A stretch of DNA of 64,000 nt from Stappia indica (GTDB lineage Bacteria > Pseudomonadota > Alphaproteobacteria > Rhizobiales > Stappiaceae). Of the stretch, positions 8,988 to 17,010 are shown piece after piece. The notes beneath the pieces are model-generated. The model saw only the letters and a list, made by a program, of their open reading frames with translations, was not told the DNA's origin and made no database searches. The stretch covers positions 248,001 through 312,000 of the forward strand of contig NZ_MBQE01000003.1 of assembly GCF_001696535.1 (NCBI RefSeq), in the 5' to 3' direction. The position numbers and the translations under genes are program-made. Positions within the stretch are counted from its first letter, which is position 1; each line of letters opens with the position of its first letter.

Positions 8988-10337
8988 ATGCAGACCAGTT
9001 TCTCCATTCATCAACTTGCCGACCCGCATATGGCGGAGTCGGAAAAGATCCTGCGCAAGTGCGTCCATTGCGGCTTCTGCACGGCCACCTGCCCGACCTT
9101 CGCCCTGCTCGGCGACGAGCTCGACAGCCCGCGCGGCCGCATCTACCTCATCAAGGAGATGCTGGAGAACGACCGGCCGGCCGATGCGCGCACCGTGCGC
9201 CATATCGACCGCTGCCTGTCCTGCCTCTCCTGCATGACGACCTGTCCCTCGGGCGTGCACTACATGCACCTGGTCGACCATGCCCGCGCCCATATCGAGA
9301 AGACCTACCGCCGCCCGCTCGGCAACCGGATGGTGCGCTCGCTGCTGGCCTTCGTGCTGCCGCATCCCGGCCGTTTCCGCCTGTCGCTGGCCGCCGCCTT
9401 CTACGCCCGGCCCTTCGCCGGCCTGCTGCGGACGATGGGCGGCCCGTTCAAGTCGCTCGGCGCCATGCTCTCGCTCGCGCCCCTCAAGGCGCCGTCCCCG
9501 TCCTCGCTGAAGCAGGGCAACGCCTATCCGCCCGCCACCACTGCCGCGCGCAAGGGCCGCGTCGCCCTGCTCACCGGCTGCGCCCAGCCGGTGCTGGCGC
9601 CGGAGATCAACGAGGCGACCGTGCGCCTGCTCAACCGCGCCGGCGTCGAGGTGGTTCTGCCGAAGGGCGAGGGCTGCTGCGGCGCGCTCGTCCATCACAT
9701 GGGCCGCGAGGACCAGGCGCTTACCGATGCCCGCCGCAATGTCGATGCCTGGACGCGCGAGATCGAGGGCGAGGGGCTCGATGCCATCCTGATCACCGCG
9801 TCCGGCTGCGGCACGACGATCAAGGACTACGGCTTCATGCTGAAGGACGATCCCGCCTATGCGGAGAAGGCCGCGAAGGTCTCCGCGCTGGCGAAGGACG
9901 TCACCGAGTACCTTGCCGGTCTCGACCTCGGCGCGCCGGTGCGTGCCACGGGTCTGACGGTCGCCTACCACTCGGCCTGCTCCATGCAGCACGGGCAGAA
10001 GATCACCCGCCAGCCGAAGACGCTGCTGACCGCCGCCGGCTTTGCCGTGCGCGACGTGCCGGAGGGGCACCTGTGCTGCGGCTCGGCCGGCACCTACAAC
10101 ATCCTGCAGCCGGACATCGCCCGGCGCCTGCGCGACCGCAAGGTCGCCAATATCGAGAAGACCGCACCCGATCTCGTCGCCACCGGCAATGTCGGCTGCA
10201 TCACCCAGATCGGCAGCGGGACGCAGCTTCCGGTGATGCACACGGTGCTGCTGCTCGACTGGGCCTATGGCGGCCCGGAGCCGGCGCTCCTGGCCGAGGC
10301 GGGTCTCGGCGAGGCGCGGCTTGCCGTTCCTGCCTGA
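8988..10337 (+). CDS. glcF: Glycolate oxidase iron-sulphur subunit GlcF
   Basis: The electron-transfer subunit of glycolate oxidase, 449 residues. Two 4Fe-4S sites are visible: C25-x2-C28-x2-C31-x3-C35-P and C77-x2-C80-x2-C83-x3-C87-P. Two cysteine-rich CCG domains follow, containing GCCGALVHHMG and CCGSAGTYN. It passes electrons from GlcD/GlcE toward the quinone pool at the membrane. It is the last gene of the operon and is followed by a strong terminator shared with the convergent transpeptidase gene. Confidence 0.96.
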   Translation: MQTSFSIHQLADPHMAESEKILRKCVHCGFCTATCPTFALLGDELDSPRGRIYLIKEMLENDRPADARTVRHIDRCLSCLSCMTTCPSGVHYMHLVDHARAHIEKTYRRPLGNRMVRSLLAFVLPHPGRFRLSLAAAFYARPFAGLLRTMGGPFKSLGAMLSLAPLKAPSPSSLKQGNAYPPATTAARKGRVALLTGCAQPVLAPEINEATVRLLNRAGVEVVLPKGEGCCGALVHHMGREDQALTDARRNVDAWTREIEGEGLDAILITASGCGTTIKDYGFMLKDDPAYAEKAAKVSALAKDVTEYLAGLDLGAPVRATGLTVAYHSACSMQHGQKITRQPKTLLTAAGFAVRDVPEGHLCCGSAGTYNILQPDIARRLRDRKVANIEKTAPDLVATGNVGCITQIGSGTQLPVMHTVLLLDWAYGGPEPALLAEAGLGEARLAVPA

Positions 10338-10366
10338 TCGCGGCACGCAGCAGGGCTGATAAACGA

Positions 10367-10401
10367 AAAACCCCCGGGCGGCCGTGCCGTCCGGGGGTTT
10401 T
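10367..10401. terminator. Bidirectional terminator between glcF and the L,D-transpeptidase gene
   Basis: A 15-bp stem with one G-U pair (10367-10381 with 10387-10401) has A-runs on the left and T-runs on the right, so it works in both directions between two convergent genes. Confidence 0.92.
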
Positions 10402-10429
10402 GCTTGCGGGGAACTTGCAGCAAAAGTCG

Positions 10430-11155
10430 TTAGAGAACGTGCACCTTGGCGCCGACCGGCACCCGGTTGTACAGGTCGATCACGTCCTCGTTGCGCATGC
10501 GGATGCAGCCCGAGGAGACGGCCCGGCCGATGGTCCAGGGCTCGTTCGAGCCGTGGATGCGGTAGAGCGTCGAGCCGAGATAGAGGGCGCGCGCGCCCAG
10601 CGGGTTCTTCGGGCCGCCGGCCATGTGCACCGGCAGGCCCGGCTGGCGCTTGCGCATTTCCGCCGGCGGGCGCCAATCCGGCCACTCGGCCTTGCGCGTC
10701 ACCTTGTGCGTGCCGGCCCACTCGAAGCCGGGACGGCCGACGCCGACGCCGTAGCGGCGGGCAAAGCCGCCCTTCTCGATGAGGTAGAGATAGCGCGCCT
10801 CGGTATCGATGACGATGTCGCCGGGCTTGTGCTTGCCGTCATAGGCGACGGTGGTCGGCAGGAAGCGCGGGTCGACCTGGCGCTGCACCTTTCGTTGCGG
10901 CGCCGCGCCGGGAGCGACGCCCATGTGGCGCACCCGCTCCATGCGCTGCGGCTGGCGCATCACCGGGCGGGTGGTCACCTGCGGGCGCATCTGGCGGCGA
11001 TGGGGCTGCAGCTGCAGCACCCAGGGCTCGGTCAGGTCCGGGCTGAGCAGAAGCGGCGGCGCGCCGGCGCCGCTGCGATAATCGGCCTTGGCAGGGGACA
11101 GCGCCATCGCGCCGGCCAGCATCGCCGCGGCAAGTAGAAATCCTGTTCGCTGCAT
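10430..11155 (-). CDS. L,D-transpeptidase (YkuD domain)
   Basis: A secreted 241-residue cell-wall enzyme that makes 3-3 peptidoglycan cross-links or attaches lipoproteins to the wall. Residues 1-24 are a signal peptide. Residues 25-95 are a Pro/Gln/Arg-rich linker. The YkuD domain covers about 110-241 with the active-site motif H201-G-S-N and S-S-G-C217-I-R-M, C217 being the nucleophile. Hyphomicrobiales have many such paralogues, so the exact partner is not clear. It is followed by the shared terminator at 10367. Confidence 0.93.
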   Translation of the reverse strand: MQRTGFLLAAAMLAGAMALSPAKADYRSGAGAPPLLLSPDLTEPWVLQLQPHRRQMRPQVTTRPVMRQPQRMERVRHMGVAPGAAPQRKVQRQVDPRFLPTTVAYDGKHKPGDIVIDTEARYLYLIEKGGFARRYGVGVGRPGFEWAGTHKVTRKAEWPDWRPPAEMRKRQPGLPVHMAGGPKNPLGARALYLGSTLYRIHGSNEPWTIGRAVSSGCIRMRNEDVIDLYNRVPVGAKVHVL

Positions 11156-11369
11156 CGACGTACTCGCAACCTCTTCGTCGCACCACGGGCACCGCTCCGG
11201 CGGCAGGGCACGGGCGGATCGTTCGAAAGTAGCGGCTGCGCGGCAGTCAATCGTAAACCTTGCGGCAAGACATGCCGCTTTCTCTCCGCGTGGTTAGCGC
11301 GCGGTTGAAGGACATGGTCAACACGGTGTGAATCGGGCGGGCTTGCCGGTTAACGCGGGCGGTGCGCCG

Positions 11370-12104
11370 TCAGTTCACCAGCGGGCGCACCTGGCGCACG
11401 ATCCCCGGCAGCAGGGGCTGGACCTGCTCGGGGCTCATGCCCGGCCTGATGCTCGGGTGGTAGAGCATGTTGAGCAGCAGCCGGTCGAACGTGGTGAAGC
11501 GGCTGTGGCGGGAGCGGTCGTTGAACACCGAATGCGACAGCGAGGCGTCGTCGTTCATCGGCCCCAGCCCCTGCAGCAGCTCCTCCACCAGGCAGCGGCG
11601 GAACAGGAAGTCGCCCTCGTCGGAGACGATCACCGCCGCCGATTGCGAGATGCCGCGCCGGTCGGAGACCACCCGCACCAGGCATCGGCCCGGCACGTCG
11701 GCGGTCGGGTCCTTGTAGATGTGCCGGCGCACCACGTCGCGATACTGGCCCCGGTCGACCACGTAGACGTGGAAATTCGCTTCCCCCGGCGTCGGCACCA
11801 CCATCGTCGACAGGCCGCGGATCCCCGCGCCCATCTGCTCGATGAACCGGTAGACCATCGGCTTGCGGTTCTTGGCCGCCATGTTGTGCACGTAGAAGCG
11901 CACCGGCCCGGCATATTTCTTGACGAGATAGGGCTGCCAGCTCCACGAGCGGTATTCCAGCCCGAACACCGTCTTCATGAAACCGTCGATCAGCTCCTCG
12001 GTGGAGAAGGTGTGCGGCGCGGCACTCGACGGGACCGCGCTGCCGGAAAACGCCGGCAGGGCAAGGCACAGCAGCAGGATCAGTCTCGAGAGCGGTCGGC
12101 GCAA
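11370..12104 (-). CDS. DUF2927 domain secreted protein
   Basis: A 244-residue protein with a signal peptide (1-29) and a DUF2927 domain covering most of the rest (for example the MGAGIRGLSTMVV and NMLYHPSIRPGMSP segments). The family is periplasmic and uncharacterised. The only start that fits is TTG at 12104, with GGAAAC a few bases upstream; no in-frame ATG lies between it and the signal peptide. It is divergent from the CheZ-like gene and shares a 220-bp promoter gap with it. Confidence 0.82.
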   Translation of the reverse strand: MRRPLSRLILLLCLALPAFSGSAVPSSAAPHTFSTEELIDGFMKTVFGLEYRSWSWQPYLVKKYAGPVRFYVHNMAAKNRKPMVYRFIEQMGAGIRGLSTMVVPTPGEANFHVYVVDRGQYRDVVRRHIYKDPTADVPGRCLVRVVSDRRGISQSAAVIVSDEGDFLFRRCLVEELLQGLGPMNDDASLSHSVFNDRSRHSRFTTFDRLLLNMLYHPSIRPGMSPEQVQPLLPGIVRQVRPLVN

Positions 12105-12324
12105 GATCGCGTTTCCGGTAACGGCATTTCAGGTCAGGCGTCGACCGCCAGCCTTCGAGCATACAGAACCGGGCAGGGGATCGGAACGCAAAATCGCGTC
12201 ACCGCCGGCAATTGCCGCTGCGGCAGGCCTGCCCGGAACAATTCCTTAAATCTCTGCCGCTATACGTTATTTCCGACGCCCCCCGGTACAGCCTGCCCTG
12301 GAAGACGTGGAGACAAGCCCCGCC

Positions 12325-13044
12325 ATGATGGCCACCAGAAGAGCCTTTAGAGCCGAGAGCCTCTTGCAGCAGTCGAGCGCTGACGGGGGCTCCGGTCAGG
12401 GGTCGGATCTCCAGTACCGGGCCCTGATGGCCGAGATTTCCTCGATCAAGGCGATGATTCGCCCCGCCGAGGAGGTCAGCAACCAGGTCCTCGACCAGTT
12501 CAAGAAGGAGCTGGGCGAGGCGGTGAAGCTCAAGGCCGAGCTCGACTCGATCTACGAGGCCATCGCCAAGACCAAGCACGAGATCGCCACCCTGCACCAC
12601 ACGACCGGGCAGGACAGCCACGAGATGAGCCGCGTCACCAACGAGCTCGACGCGGTGGTCAGCGGCACCGAAGGGGCGACCGAGGGTATCCTGTCGGCGG
12701 CCGAGTTCATCGACGAGACGGCCAACACGCTGGCGGCGCGCCTGCGCGGGCAGGACGCGGAGCTTGCGCACGACATCCAGGAGAAGGTCGTCCAGATCTT
12801 CGAATCCTGCAACTTCCAGGACCTCACCGGCCAGCGCATCACCAAGGTGATCAACACGCTGCGCTTCATCGAGGACCGCATCATCCGCATGATGGAGATC
12901 TGGGGCGGCATCGAGAGCTTCAAGTCCATCGCGCCGGAGGAACAGCCGACCCGCGAGGGCGATGCGGCCCTGCTCAACGGCCCGGCGCTGGAGACCGACG
13001 AGGGTCTCGCCAGCCAGGACGACATCGACGCGCTCTTCGCCTGA
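12325..13044 (+). CDS. cheZ: CheZ-like CheY-P phosphatase, first copy
   Basis: A 239-residue helical protein that should dephosphorylate CheY-P. The catalytic CheZ signature is present as FQDLTGQRI, with D166 and Q170 in the positions used by known CheZ. The last residues, SQDDIDALFA, resemble the C-terminal CheY-binding helix. The long helices at about 40-190 fit the CheZ hairpin. I start at the ATG at 12325, 13 bases after GGAG; a GTG at 12307 is possible. It has no chemotaxis neighbour, in contrast to the second copy at 49716, so its target may be another CheY-like receiver. Confidence 0.85.
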   Translation: MMATRRAFRAESLLQQSSADGGSGQGSDLQYRALMAEISSIKAMIRPAEEVSNQVLDQFKKELGEAVKLKAELDSIYEAIAKTKHEIATLHHTTGQDSHEMSRVTNELDAVVSGTEGATEGILSAAEFIDETANTLAARLRGQDAELAHDIQEKVVQIFESCNFQDLTGQRITKVINTLRFIEDRIIRMMEIWGGIESFKSIAPEEQPTREGDAALLNGPALETDEGLASQDDIDALFA

Positions 13045-13076
13045 CCGCGTCGACATCACCCGGATCCCTCGCTTTC

Positions 13077-13378
13077 GCAACGGTGGCGCGGGCTTTGCCC
13101 GCCCCCGCGGAGCCGGCGAACGTAGTGAGCCCGGCGCGAGCGAAACACCTGTGAAGGTGAGCGGAGACCCCGCGAGCCGGAACCAGGCCGCAACGGCGGC
13201 CCGGGCTTCGCCCGCCCCCGCGGAGCCGGCGAACGTAGTGAGCCTGGCGCGAGCGAAACACCGGTGAAGGCGAGCGGAGGCCCCGCGAGCCGGAACCAGG
13301 CCGCAACGGCGGCCCGGGCTTTGCCCGCCCCCGCGGAGCCGGCGAACGTAGTGAGCCTGGCGCGAGCGAGAAAAAGCC
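13077..13378. repeat. 113-bp tandem repeat, about 2.7 copies
   Basis: Three copies start with GCAACGG at 13077, 13190 and 13303, exactly 113 bp apart; the third ends near 13378. Copies differ at few positions. Each contains the inverted element GGGCTTTGCCC and GC-rich arms. The period is not a multiple of three, so overlapping open frames here are not a repeat protein. The array fills the gap between the CheZ-like gene and tag. Confidence 0.9.
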
Positions 13379-13462
13379 ATCGCTTCACAAGCCTTGCCGT
13401 TCCTGCTATCTCGAACAAAGAGTGAACGGTCGGGCGCGCGAAACGCGCTGCAAGGAGGCGCG

Positions 13463-14143
13463 ATGAGCGAGGCGGCAGAGGGACAGGGCGGCGGGACCGA
13501 GGCACGGGACGACCTGCCGCGCGGCCTTTTGCGCGGCGAGGACGGTCGCTGCCGCTGCGGGTGGCACGGCAACAAGCCCGACTATCTCGTCTATCACGAC
13601 AAGGAGTGGGGCCGGCCCGTCACCGACGACCGCCGCCTGTTCGAGAAGATCTGCCTTGAGGGGTTCCAGTCGGGCCTGTCCTGGCTGACCATCCTGCGCA
13701 AGCGCGAGAGCTTCCGCGCCGGGTTCGCCGGCTTCGACTTCGAGGCGGTGGCCCGCTTCGGCGACGCTGACGTCGAGCGGCTGCTGCAGGACGCTGGCAT
13801 CGTCCGCCATCGCGGCAAGATCGTCTCGACCATCAACAACGCCCGCCGCGCTTGCGACCTTGCCGCCGAGCGCGGTTCGCTCGCCGCCTATTTCTGGAGC
13901 TTCGAGCCCGGGCCGCAGGACCGGCCGGACTATTGCGACCATGCGTCGGTCTCGGTTCTTGCCCAGACCCCGGCCTCCCGCGCCCTGTCGAAGGACCTGA
14001 AGAAGCGCGGCTGGAGCTTCGTCGGCCCCACCACGGTCTACGCCTTCATGCAGGCCATGGGCCTGGTCAACGACCATCTCGAGGGCTGCTGGGTGCGCGA
14101 GGAGGCGGAGCGCCAGCGCCGCGCGCTCGTCCGCCCGACATAA
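13463..14143 (+). CDS. tag: DNA-3-methyladenine glycosylase I
   Basis: A 226-residue base-excision repair enzyme that removes 3-methyladenine from alkylated DNA. Family features are CRCGW near residue 31, the segment ICLEGFQSGLSWLTILRKR, and the late H and C of NDHLEGCW, which with the early Cys residues bind zinc. The ATG at 13463 follows AAGGAGG by five bases. The 30-residue N-terminal lead is slightly longer than in E. coli Tag. It is isolated between two repeat blocks. The 6-bp hairpin overlapping the stop (14142-14159) has no T-run. Confidence 0.95.
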   Translation: MSEAAEGQGGGTEARDDLPRGLLRGEDGRCRCGWHGNKPDYLVYHDKEWGRPVTDDRRLFEKICLEGFQSGLSWLTILRKRESFRAGFAGFDFEAVARFGDADVERLLQDAGIVRHRGKIVSTINNARRACDLAAERGSLAAYFWSFEPGPQDRPDYCDHASVSVLAQTPASRALSKDLKKRGWSFVGPTTVYAFMQAMGLVNDHLEGCWVREEAERQRRALVRPT

Positions 14144-14219
14144 GGGGGCGTCGCCCCTTGCGTGCGTCCGAAGCCCTCCATTTGTCTTTCCGGAAGGTGC
14201 TGAGCCAACGCCCGCGCGC

Positions 14220-14271
14220 CCCTCTCCCCCCTGGAGGGGGAGATGTCGGCGCAGCCGACAGAGGGGGGTGA
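14220..14271. repeat. Short intergenic palindromic element
   Basis: Two nested inverted repeats: CTCCCCC with GGGGGAG, and TGTCGGC with GCCGACA, bounded by CCCCTCTC and GAGGGGGG. From memory, elements of this type are scattered between genes in many Hyphomicrobiales. It adjoins the larger repeat array. Confidence 0.7.
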
Positions 14272-14299
14272 ACAGCGCTCGCTATGGAGCGCAGCCGTC

Positions 14300-15140
14300 T
14301 CCTTGGCGTCATCCCGGGCAAGGCGCAGCCGCGACCCGGGACCGGCGAGCCACTGAGCCTGTCTTTCTTGCCGGAGCGCGCCTCACTCACCCCGGCTTTC
14401 CGGCCCCGGCTCGGCGCTCGCGCGCCGTCCGGGGTGACGAGGAGAGAGGTTAGCGGCCTCCCGCCATCGCTCTGGCAACCGATAGGCCTCGGATCGCGCG
14501 TTGCTCGTCCGATTACGGTCAAGGGTGGGGTGACGGCAGAGGGGGTGCGGGGGGCGTGCCTCCTTCTCGGCTGTCATCCCGGTTTCGGCGAAGCCGAAGA
14601 CCGGGAACCAGTAACCCCGAACGGTGGGAAAAGGCCTCGACGCTGCCACCGGAAGATCGATGGCAGCTGCCCTCGGCGCTCCGGCCTCTCGTTTCGTCAT
14701 CCCGGGCAAGGCGCAGCCGCGACCCGGGACCGGCGAGCCACTGAGCCTGTCTTTCTTGCCGGAGCTTTTCCGCACTCACCCCGGCTCTCCGGCCCCGGCT
14801 CGGCGCTCGCGCGCCGTCCGGGGTGACGAGGAGAGAGGTTGGCGGCCTCCCGCCATCGCTCTGGCAACCATTAGGCTCCGGATCTCGCGTTGCTCGTCCG
14901 ATTACGGTCAAGGGTGCGGTGACGGCAGAAGGGATGCGGGGGCGTGCCTCCTTCTCGGCTGTCATCCCGGTTTCGGCGAAGCCGAAGACCGGGAACCAGT
15001 AACCCCGAACGGTGGGAAAAGGCCTCGACGCTGCCGCCGGAAGATCGATGGCAGCTGCCTTCGGCGCTCCGGCCTCTCGTTTCGTCATCCCGGGCAAGGC
15101 GCAGCCGCGACCCGGGGCCGGCGAGCCACTGAGCCTGTCT
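14300..15140. repeat. About 388-bp tandem repeat array of hairpin modules (two units and a part)
   Basis: The string CGTCATCCCGGGCAAGGCGC recurs at about 14306, 14695 and 15083, giving periods of 389 and 388 bp. Unit 1 and unit 2 are about 95 percent identical by eye; the third copy ends near 15140. Each unit holds three palindromic modules: one at TCATCCCGGGC...GACCCGGGA, one at TCACCCCGG...CCGGGGTGA, and one at CCCGGTTTCGGC...GCCGAAGACCGGG. No reading frame is supported, as the period breaks frame. With the flanks, 14144-15419 has no gene. Confidence 0.9.
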
Positions 15141-15258
15141 CTCGTAGCCCGGCGTTTCCGAAACCGCCCCTTGCCCGCTGCCCTCGCGGTTTCTCCTCAG
15201 GTTCGGCTGTGCGTGCCGGCACATGGAGGTTGCGCGGTCCGTCCGCTTCGGCTTAGCT

Positions 15259-15291
15259 TCCATGGCATTTGCCACAAGGGGTTGCCATGGA
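15259..15291. promoter_or_regulatory. Inverted repeat upstream of the second TRAP operon
   Basis: TCCATGGCA (15259-15267) and TGCCATGGA (15283-15291) form a perfect 9-bp inverted repeat with a 15-bp spacer, 129 bases before dctP. It may be an operator or a leader hairpin. No regulator gene is adjacent. Confidence 0.45.
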
Positions 15292-15419
15292 GCGACCGGG
15301 GCGGCCCCAGCGGTTGTCTCTCCCGTGCGTTCCGCAGCCGGGCCCCTTGCCGGAACGACAGGCGCCGGGAAACGGCGTCGCTTGGGGCGCGTCACGCGCT
15401 GCCCATGGGAGGACTGACA

Positions 15420-16418
15420 ATGAAATTCGCACGCTTCGCCATCGGCCTTGCCGCCGGCCTTGCGATGACCGCCTCCGCGGCCCTCGCCGACACCACCACC
15501 CTGCGCATCACGCTGCAGCTGCCGCTCAAGAGCCACCTCGGCGAGAACGTCAGCCTGTTCAAGCAGAAGGTCGAGGAGATCTCCGGCGGCGACATCAAGG
15601 TCGAGATCTACGACTCGGCCCAGCTCTACAAGGACAACGAGGTGCCGCAGGCGGTCGGCTCCGGCGCCATCGAGATGGGCGTCGCCTCGCTGACCCGCTA
15701 TGTCGGCGACGTGCCGGCGGTCGACGTCTTCTACATGCCGTTCCTGCTCAACAGCGAAGAGCTGGTGCGCAAGGCGGTGGCCCAGGACAGCCCGGTCCGC
15801 GGCCCGCTCGACGAAGCGATTCTGGAGACCGGCGCCCGCGTCCTGTGGTGGCAGGCCTATGGCGGCTCCGTGCTGCTGTCGAAGGGTGAGCCGATCCGCA
15901 CCCCGGCCGATCTGCAGGGCAAGAAGGTCCGCGTCTTCGGCAAGACGCTCGGCGAGTGGATCAAGGCCGCCGGCGGCGCGCCGACCATGGTTTCCGGTTC
16001 CGAGCAGTACATCGCCTACCAGCGCGGCACCGTCGACGTCGGCATGACCGGCGTCTCGGCCGTCGACAGCCGCCGCCTGTGGGAGGTGATGGACACCATC
16101 ACCGTGACCAACAACGCCGACATCGAGTTCATCGTCGTCGTCAACGAGCAGTTCTGGCAGGGCCTGCCGGAGCAGCACCGCGCCTGGATCAACGAGGCGG
16201 CCCTGTTCGCCGAGAAGGACGTGCGCGACCGTATGTCCAGCATCGAAGCCGCCTCCTACAAGGCCGGCCGCGAGAACGGCATGACCGTCTACGAGCTCAG
16301 CGACGAGGAAGTGGCCGCCTGGGAAGCTGCCGCGCAGCCGGTCTACGACCAGTTCCTCGCCGATTCGGGCGAACTCGGTGCCAAGGTCCTCGAGGCCGCC
16401 CGCGCCCTCAAGAACTGA
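15420..16418 (+). CDS. TRAP transporter substrate-binding protein DctP
   Basis: A periplasmic solute receptor of 332 residues with a signal peptide at 1-23 (cleavage after ALA). It has the DctP fold, with the usual GAIEMGV segment near residue 82, the conserved Arg region in LQGKKVRVFG, and the hinge region QYIAYQRGTVDVGMTG that lies near the ligand in family members. The ATG at 15420 follows GGGAGG by seven bases. It heads the order dctP-dctQ-dctM-lyase. The ligand is probably an organic acid, as for most family members; that is inference. Confidence 0.93.
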   Translation: MKFARFAIGLAAGLAMTASAALADTTTLRITLQLPLKSHLGENVSLFKQKVEEISGGDIKVEIYDSAQLYKDNEVPQAVGSGAIEMGVASLTRYVGDVPAVDVFYMPFLLNSEELVRKAVAQDSPVRGPLDEAILETGARVLWWQAYGGSVLLSKGEPIRTPADLQGKKVRVFGKTLGEWIKAAGGAPTMVSGSEQYIAYQRGTVDVGMTGVSAVDSRRLWEVMDTITVTNNADIEFIVVVNEQFWQGLPEQHRAWINEAALFAEKDVRDRMSSIEAASYKAGRENGMTVYELSDEEVAAWEAAAQPVYDQFLADSGELGAKVLEAARALKN

Positions 16419-16503
16419 CCCTTTGCCGGTACGATGCCGGGGCGGCGCGGTCCGCCCCGGCATCGCGCCGGTATCTCCTTGAAAAAACCTGGGGTTGACG
16501 CCG

Positions 16504-17010
16504 ATGTTGCGTGTGATCGACGCCGTTTCCCGAACTGTCGGGACGGTGGCGGGCTGGGCCTATTTCGCCACCGCCCTGATGCTCGGTTACGAGGTGGTGA
16601 TGCGCTATGTCTTCATCGCGCCGACCATCTGGGCCGAGGAGCTGGCGCGCATGCTGCTCGTCTGGGCCACGTTCGGGGGCGCGGCGATCCTGCTGCACCG
16701 GCGCCAGCACATCACCATCACCCTGTTGACCGATCACCTGTCGCCGCGCGTGCGGCAGGTGCAGGAAGTGTTCGTCCTCCTGTTCATCGTCGCTCTGGCC
16801 GCCGTCATCGTCTACGACGGCACCGGCATCGCCTACGATTCCTTCCACCGCGGCCGCACCACCGGCTCCATGCTCGACCTGCCGGCCTGGTGGTCGCAGG
16901 CCTCGCTCCCGGTCTGTTTCGCGCTGCTCGGCCTCCAGGCGCTGGTGGAGGCGCTGCGCGTCGCCGTCGGCGGGGCCGAAAATCTTCCCCGCGGTTCGGT
17001 GGAGCACTAG
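16504..17010 (+). CDS. TRAP transporter small permease DctQ
   Basis: A 168-residue four-span membrane protein of normal DctQ size. The conserved motif WAEELARMLLVWATF is present near residue 41, followed by a histidine-containing loop (RRQHITITLL). The ATG at 16504 is preferred; a TTG three codons earlier is possible. The stop TAG touches the ATG of dctM with no gap, so the two permeases are translationally coupled. Confidence 0.92.
   Translation: MLRVIDAVSRTVGTVAGWAYFATALMLGYEVVMRYVFIAPTIWAEELARMLLVWATFGGAAILLHRRQHITITLLTDHLSPRVRQVQEVFVLLFIVALAAVIVYDGTGIAYDSFHRGRTTGSMLDLPAWWSQASLPVCFALLGLQALVEALRVAVGGAENLPRGSVEH

Noticed and set aside
13056-13505. A leftward frame with repeated peptide blocks in the 113-bp array
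   Set aside because: The 113-bp period is not a multiple of three, so the peptide blocks are not in phase from copy to copy; the DNA repeats, not a protein.
13077-15140. A possible CRISPR array
   Set aside because: The units are 113 and 388 bp, with the whole unit repeated and no unique spacers of 30-40 bp, and no cas genes are present.
14268-15256. Rightward and leftward frames of 180-210 residues in the 388-bp array
   Set aside because: The same argument applies: 388 and 389 bp break the frame, and the sequence is a set of hairpins without ribosome sites or protein motifs.
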